Source of the DNA: DASRIA01 sp963768885
GTDB taxonomy: Bacteria; Actinomycetota; Thermoleophilia; Solirubrobacterales; JBBDJG01
Reading direction: 5' to 3'
DNA length: 64,000 nucleotides
Assembly (NCBI GenBank): GCA_963768885.1
Contig: CAVYJN010000007.1
Location: 186,001-250,000 of the forward strand
The number at the start of each line of letters is the position of its first letter. The stretch's first letter is position 1. The notes beneath the pieces were generated by a model. The model had not been told where the DNA came from. It saw only the letters and a program-made list of their open reading frames with translations, and ran no database searches. A program made the position numbers and the translations under genes. Of this stretch, positions 1 through 9,340 are shown one piece after another.

Positions 1-422
1 CGCGCGAGCGCGAGGTTCGCGAGCGCGCCGAGGAGCTGCTCGAGGTCTTCCAGCTGACGAAGCTCGCGGACGAGTACGCGGGCGTGCTGTCGGGTGGCCA
101 GCGCAAGCTGCTCGAGTTCGCCCGCGCCCTGATGGCGGAGCCGAAGGTCCTGCTGCTCGACGAGCCGATGGCCGGCATCAACCCCACCCTCGGCGCGCGC
201 CTGCTCGAGCACATCCACAGGCTGCGGGCCGAGCGCGGCATGACCTTCCTGTTCGTGGAGCACGACATGGAGGTCGTGATGGGGCACTCGGACCGCGTGA
301 TCGTGATGGCGGAAGGGCGAGTGATCGCAACCGGCCCGCCCGAGGAGGTGCGTCGCGACAAGCGCGTGATCGACGCCTACCTCGGCGGCGGCGCGGCAAT
401 CGGCGAGGAGCATCCGGCGTGA
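1..422 (+). CDS. livG: Branched-chain amino acid ABC transporter ATP-binding protein LivG, 3' end
   Basis: Only the C-terminal part lies in the window; the reading frame is open from base 3, so the gene starts upstream. It is an ATPase subunit of a high-affinity branched-chain amino acid or amide importer and acts on the cytoplasmic face of the permease. Visible are the ABC signature LSGGQ followed by RKLLEFARAL, the Walker B segment LLLDEPMAGI, and the H-loop histidine in FLFVEHDMEVV. The MAGINP wording after Walker B is typical of LivG rather than LivF. The stop codon overlaps the GTG start of livF by GTGA, so the two are translationally coupled. The true substrate cannot be read from the ATPase alone. 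Confidence 0.9.
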   Translation, partial: REREVRERAEELLEVFQLTKLADEYAGVLSGGQRKLLEFARALMAEPKVLLLDEPMAGINPTLGARLLEHIHRLRAERGMTFLFVEHDMEVVMGHSDRVIVMAEGRVIATGPPEEVRRDKRVIDAYLGGGAAIGEEHPA

Positions 423-1181
423 GCGACGAACGAAGCGATCCTCGCCACGCAGCACCTGGTCGCGGGCTACGTGCGCGAGGTCGACATCCTCAACGGCGTC
501 ACGATCGACGTCGCCGAGGGCGACATCGTGACCGTGGTCGGTCCCAACGGCGCCGGCAAGTCGACCCTGATCAAGACCATCTTCGGCCTGCTGAAGCCGC
601 GTGAAGGCAGCGTCCGGCTGCGCGGCGAGGACATCACCGGCGCCAAGCCCCACACGATCACGCGCCGCGGGATGAACTACGTGCCCCAGCTCGACAACGT
701 GTTCCCGAGCCTGACCGTCGAGGAGAACCTCGAGGTCGGGTCGCTGGACAGCGCGCGCACGGACGAGCACATCGAGCGCATGTACGAGCTGTTCCCGCGC
801 CTGGGGGAGCGGCGCAGGCAGGCCGTCGGCACGATGAGCGGCGGCGAGCGCCAGATGGTCGCGATGGCCCGTGCGCTGATGACCGACCCGCAGGTGCTGC
901 TGCTCGACGAGCCCTCCGCCGGGCTCGCGCCCGCGTTCGTGGAGGCGATCTTCGAGAAGATCGCCGACATCAACCGGGAGGGGGTCACGATCGTGATGGT
1001 CGAGCAGAACGCGCGGCGCGCGCTCGCGATGTCGGACCGCGGATACGTGCTCGACGTCGGCAGGAACGCCTTCGAGGGGAAGGGCGACGAGCTGCTCTCG
1101 GACGACCAGGTCGCCCAGCTCTACCTCGGCGGCCGTGCGCGCATGCGGCAGGCCGAGCAGGGTAACGACGCCCGGACGTGA
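419..1181 (+). CDS. livF: Branched-chain amino acid ABC transporter ATP-binding protein LivF (frameshifted near start)
   Basis: Second ATPase of the Liv importer. From about base 435 the frame encodes a full LivF: Walker A GPNGAGKST, signature MSGGERQM, Walker B LLLDEPSAGLAP, and H-loop region VEQNARRAL, which is the LivF form. The natural start is the GTG at 419, overlapping the livG stop as GTGA, but that frame leaves the conserved frame after four codons. Removing one base near 431 joins them and gives an N terminus MSDEEAILATQHLVAGY that fits the family. A GTG at 471 could start an intact but shortened protein lacking the first strand. I judge the shift to be one of the single-base insertions seen across the window. 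A GC-rich hairpin begins at the stop codon. Confidence 0.88.
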
Positions 1182-1211
1182 GACGGCCGGGGCGCTGGGC
1201 CCCGGCCGTCT
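1181..1211. terminator. GC-rich hairpin between convergent livF and the binding-protein gene
   Basis: A perfect 12-bp inverted repeat (agacggccgggg and its complement) encloses a 7-base loop directly after the livF stop. It has no strong T-run on either side. It lies between two convergent genes, so it can serve as a bidirectional terminator. Confidence 0.65.
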
Positions 1212-1235
1212 CGAGCACTTCGCCTGCTTGGGTCG

Positions 1236-2519
1236 CTAGCCCTGCGGCGTCTCGACCGGCGTCTCGTCGAACACGTCGATCTTCCCGTCCTTGTAGCGGT
1301 ACAGGTCGTACACGCCGGCGGTCGGGTCGCCATCGTCGTTGAGGTTGATCGGCCCGGAGGCCCCCTCGTAGTCGATGTCGTCGCCGTTCTCGAGCGCCTT
1401 GATCGCGTCCGGCAGCTGCTCCCAGGTGTACTTCTGGCCACCCGGGCCGGTGAGGTCCTGCAGCTCCTTCGCCATGTCCTCGCCGTCGGTGCTGCCGGCG
1501 GCCACGGCCGCGAGGTAGCAGAGGATCACGGCGTCGAAGTTCTGAGCGTCGAACGTCTGACGCTCAGGACCAGGGGCGTCCGTGTACAGCTTGTCGAACG
1601 CCTCCGACGCGCTGCCGGAATCGGGCGAGCCCGGTGCCGTGCCGCGCATGCCCTCGGTCGCGTCGCGGCCCGCGTCCTTGGGCAGGGCGCTCGCGGCGAG
1701 GCCGTCGGTGATGAACGACTTCTTCGGGTCCCAGTTGCCCGTGCGCACGAGCGCGGGGCCCACCTTCTGATAGGTCTCGGGGAAGTCGACGATGACCCAG
1801 CCGTCGGGGTTGCCCGACGTGATCTTCGCGGCCTCCGAGTTGTAGCTCGGCTGCTTGGGGTCGTAGATCACCCGCTCGCCGATCTGGCCGCCCTTCTCCT
1901 CCCACGCCTTGGTGAACGTGTCGGAGAGGCCGGTCCCGTACGCGTCGTTGCGGGCGCCGATGTTGATCGTCTTGCCCTGCGCCCCGCCGAGCGCGTCCTC
2001 CACGGTGTTCGACAGCGCCGGGCCCTGGAAGCGGTCCGGCGGAGACGTGCGGTTCATCAGCCCGTTGTCGTCGAGTCCGGTGATCTCGTCGCCCGTCGAC
2101 GCGGGCGAGATCTGCAGCACGCCCTCGCGAATCGAGACCGACCGGGCGACCGGTATCGACACCGATGAGGCCCACGACCCGGCCAGGCACGTGGCGTTCT
2201 CGGCGCTCACGAGCTTGCGAGCCGCCTGGACGCCGGCCTGCGGGTCGGTCTGGTCGTCCTCGTGGACGACCTTGACCGTGTGGTCCGCGCCGGCCTCCTT
2301 GGCCGCCGCGTTGATCTGGTCGACCGCCAGGTCGGCGGCCTTGCGGCCCGGAGGACCGAAGTCCGACAGGTCGCCGGTCAGCGGCACGAGGTCGCCGATC
2401 GTCAGGTTGAGCGTCTTCTCGCCGCCACCGCCGCCGTCGTCGCCACAGGCGGCAATGCCGAGCGTGGCAGCGAGTGCGAGGCTTGCGACCAGGAGAGGCA
2501 GAATTCTCGTTCGCCTCAA
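1236..2519 (-). CDS. Branched-chain amino acid/amide ABC transporter substrate-binding lipoprotein (LivK-like)
   Basis: Extracellular solute receptor (427 aa) that would deliver branched-chain amino acids, or amides/urea in related systems, to the LivFGHM permease. The N terminus has two arginines, a hydrophobic stretch and the lipobox LGIAAC at about residues 20-25, so the mature protein is an acylated lipoprotein anchored by Cys25. A glycine-rich linker follows. The rest matches periplasmic binding protein type I: IGDLVPLTGDLSDFG at the start, KLVSAENATCLAGSWAS for the hinge region, then alternating lobes. The start is a TTG with a strong ribosome site (gaggaggga, about 3 bases upstream). 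It is transcribed towards livF, so it is a separate transcription unit. The substrate is not determinable from sequence. Confidence 0.88.
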   Translation of the reverse strand: MRRTRILPLLVASLALAATLGIAACGDDGGGGGEKTLNLTIGDLVPLTGDLSDFGPPGRKAADLAVDQINAAAKEAGADHTVKVVHEDDQTDPQAGVQAARKLVSAENATCLAGSWASSVSIPVARSVSIREGVLQISPASTGDEITGLDDNGLMNRTSPPDRFQGPALSNTVEDALGGAQGKTINIGARNDAYGTGLSDTFTKAWEEKGGQIGERVIYDPKQPSYNSEAAKITSGNPDGWVIVDFPETYQKVGPALVRTGNWDPKKSFITDGLAASALPKDAGRDATEGMRGTAPGSPDSGSASEAFDKLYTDAPGPERQTFDAQNFDAVILCYLAAVAAGSTDGEDMAKELQDLTGPGGQKYTWEQLPDAIKALENGDDIDYEGASGPINLNDDGDPTAGVYDLYRYKDGKIDVFDETPVETPQG

Positions 2520-2660
2520 GTTCCCTCCTCTTGAAAGGTGTTACCTCAGCGTCCCGCGCCCGCGTAGCGGGGGCCACGCGCGAACGGGCACCGCAAGGCA
2601 TATCGGATTCCGGCCCATTCTGTACCCCGGGGGCGACACCTGCCAAACGGCGCGGCGCGG

Positions 2661-2678
2661 AGGCCCCGGTTCGGGCCT
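2661..2678 (-). terminator. Possible terminator of the trp operon
   Basis: Six-bp stem (aggccc/gggcct) with a six-base loop, 2 bases beyond the stop of the last small gene after trpA. No T-run follows on the minus strand, so this is weak evidence. About 140 bases then remain before the TTG of the binding-protein gene, and these must carry its promoter; I see no clear -35/-10 pair. Confidence 0.35.
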
Positions 2679-2679
2679 G

Positions 2680-2841
2680 CTAGGCGGAGGACTTCTTGGC
2701 GCGGCTCTCGGCCATCTGGGCGAGCACGCCGATGCCGAGGACGCCGAGCGAGATCACGCCCGCCGCGTCCTGGGCCAGTCCGGTGGCCCAGAGCACGATG
2801 AACAGGCACATCCCGAACGTGAAGCCGAGGAATACCCACAT
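2680..2841 (-). CDS. Small membrane protein downstream of trpA
   Basis: A 53-residue reading frame with an ATG start 12 bases after the trpA stop, in the same direction. It starts MWVFLGFTFGMCLFIVLW, which is one hydrophobic helix. After a short polar turn (ATGLAQDAAG) comes a second helix (VISLGVLGIGVLAQMA) and a basic tail ESRAKKSSA. The two-helix hairpin with a basic C-terminal tail suggests a small integral membrane protein with the tail in the cytoplasm. I do not recognise a family. Its position suggests co-transcription with the trp genes, but nothing in it implies a role in tryptophan synthesis. Confidence 0.6.
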   Translation of the reverse strand: MWVFLGFTFGMCLFIVLWATGLAQDAAGVISLGVLGIGVLAQMAESRAKKSSA

Positions 2842-2853
2842 AGGCGCGGCAGT

Positions 2854-3669
2854 CTACCCGCCGGGGTGGCGCAGGGCCGCGGCGCTGTCCCTCAGGAAGG
2901 CGCGCACGTCCTCGAGACCCGCCTCCAGGGTGGAGGCCTCGGCCACGGCCCGCACCAGCCTGCTCCCGATGATCACGCCGTCGGCGATGCCGCCGACCTC
3001 CGCGGCCTGCTCCGGCGTGCCGACCCCGAAGCCCACCGCCACGGGAATGTCCGTCGCATCGCGAACACGCTGCACGACGTCCCCGAGCGTGGGCGGCAGC
3101 GCCGCGCGCTCGCCCGTCACGCCGGTGACGGACACGACGTACACGAAGCCGCGCGCGACCTCGGCGATCTCGCGCACCTCGTCCGGCGGGGTCGTGGGCG
3201 CCACGAGCGGCACGAGCGCGATGCCCGCGGCGTCGCACGCCGCGCGGAGGTCGCCCGCCTCCGCGGCCGGCATGTCGGGCACGATCAGCCCCGAGACCCC
3301 GCGCGCCGCGAGCAGGTCCGCAGCCCGCTCGAAGCCGCGCGTCAACAGCAGGTTCGCGTAACACATCACCACCACCGGCACGTCCACGGCGAGCGGTGCG
3401 CCCACCTCGTCGAGCACGCGTTCGAAGGTGACGCCCGCCTCCAGCGCGCGCTGGCCCGCGGCCTGGATCGCCGGCCCGTCCGCCAGCGGGTCGGAGAAGG
3501 GCACGCCCAGCTCGACGAGGTCCGCGTGCTCCGCGTAGGCGCGCCCCACGGCGAGCGAGTCCTCGAGCGAGGGAAAGCCGCCCATCAGGTAGGGCATCAG
3601 CGCGGCGCGCGGACCGGAGAAGGCGGCCGCGATCCGGGCGGCGCCGGTCTCGACCTGCGCCTCAGTCAT
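2854..3669 (-). CDS. trpA: Tryptophan synthase alpha chain
   Basis: Cleaves indole-3-glycerol phosphate to indole and glyceraldehyde 3-phosphate and passes indole through a tunnel to TrpB. The 271-aa protein has normal length. Near residue 50 is VELGVPFSDPLADGP, which carries the catalytic Glu and Asp region, and later VSVTGVTGER and VGFGVGTPEQA, the phosphate-binding loops of the TIM barrel. Its ATG start overlaps the trpB stop by 8 bases, which fits the usual 1:1 coupling of the alpha and beta subunits. Confidence 0.95.
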   Translation of the reverse strand: MTEAQVETGAARIAAAFSGPRAALMPYLMGGFPSLEDSLAVGRAYAEHADLVELGVPFSDPLADGPAIQAAGQRALEAGVTFERVLDEVGAPLAVDVPVVVMCYANLLLTRGFERAADLLAARGVSGLIVPDMPAAEAGDLRAACDAAGIALVPLVAPTTPPDEVREIAEVARGFVYVVSVTGVTGERAALPPTLGDVVQRVRDATDIPVAVGFGVGTPEQAAEVGGIADGVIIGSRLVRAVAEASTLEAGLEDVRAFLRDSAAALRHPGG

Positions 3670-4831
3670 CGCGCGAGAGGACCTCGGCGAGGTCCTTGTC
3701 GCCGCGGCCGCTGAGCGTCACGAGCGTGATCGATTCCGCCGGAGCGGGGTTCGCCAGCACCCAGGCGATCGCGTGCGAGGGCTCGAGCGCCGGGATGATG
3801 CCCTCGAGCCGCGACAGCTCGCGAAACGCGGCGACGGCGTCGTCGTCGGTGACCGACACGTAGCGCACGCGGCCGGTGTCGCGCAGGTACGCGTGCTCGG
3901 GTCCCACGCCGGGGTAGTCGAGGCCGGCGGAGATCGAGTGCGCCTCGAGGATCTGCCCGTCCTCGTCCTGCAGCACCGACGAGAGCGCGCCGTGCAGCAC
4001 GCCTTCGCGCCCGGCCGCCAGCGACGCTCCGTGGCGCCCTTCGAGCCCCTCCCCCGCCGCCTCGACCCCGACGAGGCCCACCGGGTCGTCCGCGACGAAC
4101 GCGGCAAAGGTGCCGATCGCGTTGCTTCCCCCGCCCACGCAGGCGATCACCCGCTCGGGCAGGCGGCCCGCGGCCTCGAGCACCTGCGCGCGCGCCTCGT
4201 CGCCGATCACGCGCTGGAGGTCGCGCACGAGCGCCGGGTAGGGCGCCGGGCCGACCGCGGAGCCGATCACGTAATGGGTGGTCGCGACGTTCGCGACCCA
4301 GTCGCGGATCGCGGCGCTGACCGCCTCCTTGAGGGTGCGCGCGCCCGCCTCGACGGGCTGCGACGGTCGCGCCCAGCAGGCCCATGCGCTCCACGTTCGG
4401 GCGCTGGCGGCGCATGTCCTCGGTGCCCATGTAGACGACGCACTCGAGACCGAGCAGCGCGCACGCCGTGGCCGTGGCGACGCCGTGCTGGCCGGCCCCC
4501 GTCTCCGCGATCACCCGTCGCTTGCCCATCCGCTGGGCCAGCAAGCGCCTGGCCCAACGCGTTGTTGATCTTGTGGGCGCCGGTGTGCAGCAGGTCCTCG
4601 CGCTTCAGGTACACGGTCGAGCCCACCCGCTCGGAGAGCCGCTCGGCGCGGTACAGCGGCGACGGCCGCCCGACATAGGTCGCGAGCAGGCCGTCGAGGC
4701 GGGATCGGAAGCCCGTCGTCGGCACGCGCGGCGAGCCACTCGCGCTCGAGCTCGGCGAGCGCCGGCATCAGCGTCTCCGGGACGTAGCGGCCGCCGTAGC
4801 GGCCGAAGCGCTGCTCGAGCTCGGTTGCCAT
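3662..4831 (-). CDS. trpB: Tryptophan synthase beta chain (three single-base insertions)
   Basis: PLP enzyme joining indole and serine to make tryptophan. The family sequence is complete but spread over three frames. MATELEQRFGRYGGRYVPET starts at 4831. KREDLLHTGAHKINNALGQA, containing the PLP lysine in HKINN, follows in a second frame. AETGAGQHGVATATACALLG is in a third, and CVGGGSNAIGTF, the glycine-rich phosphate loop, is again in another. Removing one base near 4713, one near 4544 and one near 4360 restores a continuous 388-residue TrpB. Start and stop both overlap neighbours (TGATG with trpF, 8 bases with trpA), as expected for an intact operon. A real triple-frameshift pseudogene is unlikely with all flanking trp genes kept; insertion errors are likelier. 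Confidence 0.88.
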
Positions 4832-5472
4832 CAGGCCGCGGGGGCGGCCGCCTGCTGCACGACCTCGAAGAAGCGGCGCAGCCGGTCGGGGTCCTTGATC
4901 CCGGGAGCGGCCTCGACGCCGCCCGCGACGTCGACGCCGAAGGGCCGGGCGACCGCGAGCGCCTCCTCCACGTTGTCCGGCGTGAGGCCCCCTGCGAGCA
5001 CGAGCGGCGGGCGCCCCGGATGGGCGGCCGCGAGCTCCCAGTCGAAGCGCTCTCCCGTGCCGCCGTGCGTGCCCGGCACGTAGGCGTCGAGCAGATGGAA
5101 GTCGGTCCGGTAGGCGGAGAGCGCCTGGACGGCGTGGGCGTCCTTCGCGGGCATCGCCTTCATCACCTTCAGGCCGGTGCGGCGCGCCGCCTCGGCGCAG
5201 TACGAGGGCCCCTCCTCCCCGTGGAACTGGAGAAGCGTGAGCGGCACGCTGCCGAGGGTCGCGAGCACGTCGTCGAGCGGCGCGTTCACGAACACTCCCG
5301 CGACCTCGCAGCGCCGCCTGAGGGCGGTGGCGATCTCGGCCGCCGTCTCGACGTCCACCCGCCGGCGGCTCTCGGGGGCGAAGTTCAGGCCGATCGCCCA
5401 GGCGCCGCCCGCCAACGCGAGCTCGGCGTCCTCGCGCCGGGTGATCCCGCAGATCTTCACCTTCGCTGCCAT
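4831..5472 (-). CDS. trpF: Phosphoribosylanthranilate isomerase
   Basis: Converts phosphoribosylanthranilate to the carboxyphenylamino-deoxyribulose phosphate, the step before TrpC. The 213-aa product has the family opening AKVKICGITR with the catalytic Cys, then QFHGEE, and near the C terminus LAGGLTPDNV and GVDVAGGVE, where the second catalytic Asp and the phosphate site lie. I chose the ATG at 5472, which places MAAKVKICG at the N terminus; an upstream GTG-type extension runs into the preceding hairpin. The stop overlaps the trpB start as TGATG. Confidence 0.95.
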   Translation of the reverse strand: MAAKVKICGITRREDAELALAGGAWAIGLNFAPESRRRVDVETAAEIATALRRRCEVAGVFVNAPLDDVLATLGSVPLTLLQFHGEEGPSYCAEAARRTGLKVMKAMPAKDAHAVQALSAYRTDFHLLDAYVPGTHGGTGERFDWELAAAHPGRPPLVLAGGLTPDNVEEALAVARPFGVDVAGGVEAAPGIKDPDRLRRFFEVVQQAAAPAA

Positions 5473-5496
5473 GCGCCAATCGTAGAGCGAACGCAC

Positions 5497-5520
5497 CGCG
5501 GGCCCCTTGCGGGGCCCGCG
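5497..5520 (-). terminator. Hairpin with GCAA tetraloop after htrA, before trpF
   Basis: Perfect 10-bp stem (cgcgggcccc and complement) with, on the minus strand, a four-base GCAA loop closed by C-G, the stable GNRA type. It lies 56 bases after the htrA stop and 25 bases before the trpF start. No U-tract follows, so it could be a terminator, an RNA end stabiliser, or an attenuator reducing read-through into trpFBA. Confidence 0.6.
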
Positions 5521-5575
5521 TCTGCTGCAGGAATGCCCCAAGGAGGAGGGGGCTAGCGGAAGGGGGGTGGTGCCC

Positions 5576-6832
<1,257 letters not shown>

Positions 6833-6934
6833 TGGTGTCCTCTTTCTAGTGGCTGGGGCTTAGAGAATGCTGAACGCGGGCTAGGGATTTCATTAGGACT
6901 TCGGTGCCGGGCGCCCACGCCTTGAGCACGGGAG

Positions 6935-7732
6935 CTATGCGGTCGTGGCTTCCTCGGTCCCGGCAAGGTCGCGGCACGCGGCCTCGGGGTCGTCCGAGCG
7001 CATCAGCGTCTCGCCGATCAGCACGGCGTCCACGCCGACCTCCTCGAGCTCCTCGATCTGGCGGCGGGTGCGGATGCCGCTCTCGGAGACCACCGTCTTG
7101 CCGGCGGGCACGTCCGCGAGCAGCTCGAAGGTGCGCGCGACGTCCACGCTGAAGTCGGCGAGGTTGCGGTTGTTGATCCCGATCACCTCGGCGTCGATCG
7201 CGAGCGCGGCCTCGAGCTCCTCGGCGTCGTGCACCTCGACCAGGCAGTCGAGGTCGAGCGCGGCCGCCTCCGCGTGGAGGCGCTCCAGCTCCTCGCGCTC
7301 GAGCGCCGCCACGATCAGCAGCACGGCGTCGGCCTGCACGACCGCCGCCTCGAGCAGCTGGTAGCGGTCGACCGTGAAGTCCTTGCGCAGGATCGGCAGG
7401 TCCGTGACCGCGCGTGCGGCCCGCAGGTCCGCGATCGAGCCCCCGAAGTGGTCGCTCTCGGTGAGGATCGAGAGGGCGGCCGCCCCGCCGCGCTCGTAGG
7501 CGCGTACGATCTCCTCGACCGGGTCCGCGCCGCGCGGCAGGTCGCCCGCGGCCGGGGAGCGCCGCTTGTACTCGGCGATCACCGAGATGCCGGGAGCGGC
7601 AAGCGCCTCGTTGAAGGGCCGCCCCTCGCGCCTGCCGGAGATCGCGCGCTCGAGCTCCTCGAGCGAGACCTGCTCCCGCCGGCGCTCCACCTGCGCGCGC
7701 GCCGCGCGCGTGATCTCCTCAAGCGCGCCCAA
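6935..7732 (-). CDS. trpC: Indole-3-glycerol phosphate synthase
   Basis: Closes the indole ring, forming indole-3-glycerol phosphate from the TrpF product. The 265-aa length is typical. Diagnostic segments in order are VIAEYKRRSPAAGDL (substrate-binding Lys), LSILTESDHFGG, ILRKDFTVDRYQL with the catalytic lysine, IGINNRNL, and VVSESGI. Its start lies within the last 14 bases of trpD, so the two are translationally coupled. Confidence 0.96.
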   Translation of the reverse strand: MGALEEITRAARAQVERRREQVSLEELERAISGRREGRPFNEALAAPGISVIAEYKRRSPAAGDLPRGADPVEEIVRAYERGGAAALSILTESDHFGGSIADLRAARAVTDLPILRKDFTVDRYQLLEAAVVQADAVLLIVAALEREELERLHAEAAALDLDCLVEVHDAEELEAALAIDAEVIGINNRNLADFSVDVARTFELLADVPAGKTVVSESGIRTRRQIEELEEVGVDAVLIGETLMRSDDPEAACRDLAGTEEATTA

Positions 7733-8774
7733 CGGCCTCCCCCGGGGCGGGCGCGAGCTCGCGCGTCTTCGCCACGAACCGCTCCATCGCGTCGAGCGCG
7801 GCGCCGGAGTCGATCGCCTCCTCGGCGATGCGCACGCCCTCCTCGAAGCTCGCCGACCGGTCGGCGACGAAGAGCGCGGCGCCCGCGTTCAGGACGACGA
7901 GCGTGCGCCGGGGGCCGGCCTCGCCGCCGAGCACGGCACGCGCGGTCTCCGCGTTCTGCTCCGGGGTCCCGCCGCGCACGTCCTCGTGCGCGGCGCGCTC
8001 GAGTCCCACGCGCTCCGGCGAGACGGTGTGCTCCGTGACGCCGGCGGGAGTCACCTCGAGCAGCCGGGTGTCGCCCGCGACGCTGATCTCGTCCATCCCG
8101 TCCTCGCTGGACACGACCGCGGCGCGGCGTGCGCCGAGCTCGACCAGGGCGCCGGCGATCACCTCGAGGTAGGCGGGGTCCGAGACGCCGATCAGCTGGC
8201 GCGTCGCGCCGGCCGGGTTCGTGAGCGGCCCGAGGAAGTTGAAGATCGTGCGCACGCCCAGCTCCTTGCGCACCGGGACGACGTGCCGCATCGCCTGGTG
8301 GTGGGCCGGCGCGAACATGAAGCCGAAGCCGACCTCCTCGATGCAGTGCGCGACGGCGTCGGCCTCGAGGTCGATGCGCGCGCCGAGCGCCTCCAGCAGG
8401 TCCGCCGACCCGGAGAGGCCCGTCGCGGAGCGGTTGCCGTGCTTGGCGACGCGGCAGCCGGCGCCGGCGGCCACGAACGCCGCGGTCGTCGAGACGTTGA
8501 AGGTGGGAACGCCGCCCCCGGTCCCCGCCGTGTCGAGCAGGTCCTCCGCGTCCGGGCGCACCGGCACGGCGAGCTCGCGCATCGTGCGCGCGAGCCCGGT
8601 CAGCTCCTCGACCGTCTCGCCCTTCGTGCGCAGCGCGATCAGGAAGGCGGCGGTCTGGGCCTCGCCGACCGATCCGGCCATGATCTCCGCGAGGACCTCC
8701 TGCGCCTGCTCGGCGGTCAGGTCGTGGCCCGAGGAGACCGCGTCGATCGCGCTGGTGAGGATGTCGTTGGGCAT
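7719..8774 (-). CDS. trpD: Anthranilate phosphoribosyltransferase
   Basis: Transfers phosphoribose from PRPP to anthranilate. The 351-aa product shows the PRPP-binding loop DTAGTGGGVPTFNVSTTAAF near residues 80-100, KHGNRSATGLSGSADLLEA, and VVSSEDGMDEIS, which carries metal ligands. The chosen ATG at 8774 sits in the TGATG overlap with the trpG stop; the frame is open further upstream but that stretch is inside trpG. The C terminus overlaps trpC by 14 bases. Confidence 0.95.
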   Translation of the reverse strand: MPNDILTSAIDAVSSGHDLTAEQAQEVLAEIMAGSVGEAQTAAFLIALRTKGETVEELTGLARTMRELAVPVRPDAEDLLDTAGTGGGVPTFNVSTTAAFVAAGAGCRVAKHGNRSATGLSGSADLLEALGARIDLEADAVAHCIEEVGFGFMFAPAHHQAMRHVVPVRKELGVRTIFNFLGPLTNPAGATRQLIGVSDPAYLEVIAGALVELGARRAAVVSSEDGMDEISVAGDTRLLEVTPAGVTEHTVSPERVGLERAAHEDVRGGTPEQNAETARAVLGGEAGPRRTLVVLNAGAALFVADRSASFEEGVRIAEEAIDSGAALDAMERFVAKTRELAPAPGEAVGRA

Positions 8775-9340
8775 CAGGGGTGCGATTCCAGGAAGTTGCG
8801 CAGGATACGCTTGCCGCTCACGGTAAGGACGGACTCCGGGTGGAACTGCACTCCCTCGGCCGGCAGGGTGCGGTGGCGGATCGCCATCACGGTGCCGTGC
8901 GACTCGGCCGACCGCTCCAGGTCCGCGGGCAGGTCCGGGGAGACGATCAGCGAGTGGTAGCGGCCCGCGGTCAGCGGGTTCTCGACGTCGCGGAAGATCG
9001 AGCGCCCGTCGTGGGTGACCTCGGCCGTCTTCCCGTGCACCGGCTCCCCCACCTCCACGCTGCCGCCGAACGCCTCCGCCATCGCCTGGTGGCCGAGGCA
9101 CACGCCGAGCGTCGGCACGCCCTCCTCGGGGAACCTGCGCGAGGCCTCGATCGACACGCCCGCGTCGGCGGGGCGGCACGGGCCCGGGGAGATCACCACG
9201 CGGTCGGCGCCGCGCGTGAGCAGCTCGTCGACCGTGTGCACGTCGTTTCGCACCACGTCCGGCTCCGCCCCGAGCTCGCCCAGGTACTGCACGAGGTTGT
9301 AGGTGAAGCTGTCGTAGTTGTCGATCACGAGGACCCGCAT
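8774..9340 (-). CDS. trpG: Anthranilate synthase glutamine amidotransferase component
   Basis: Glutaminase subunit that supplies ammonia to TrpE. The 188-aa protein begins MRVLVIDNYDSFTYNLVQYL, and then shows the oxyanion region VISPGPCRPADAG, the nucleophile motif LGVCLGHQAMAEAFGG, and the C-terminal catalytic pair in GVQFHPESVLT. Class I amidotransferases of PabA type are similar, but the neighbours assign this one to tryptophan; a shared role in p-aminobenzoate synthesis is possible. Both ends overlap neighbours by TGATG. Confidence 0.95.
   Translation of the reverse strand: MRVLVIDNYDSFTYNLVQYLGELGAEPDVVRNDVHTVDELLTRGADRVVISPGPCRPADAGVSIEASRRFPEEGVPTLGVCLGHQAMAEAFGGSVEVGEPVHGKTAEVTHDGRSIFRDVENPLTAGRYHSLIVSPDLPADLERSAESHGTVMAIRHRTLPAEGVQFHPESVLTVSGKRILRNFLESHP

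Noticed and set aside
419..604. Reading frame from the livF GTG start that reads on as an Arg-rich protein
   Set aside because: After the first few codons it is only the shifted frame of livF; the conserved sequence is in another frame.
3662..4831. trpB as a pseudogene or three separate genes
   Set aside because: Each junction is repaired by removing one base with no residues lost, and the operon around it is intact.
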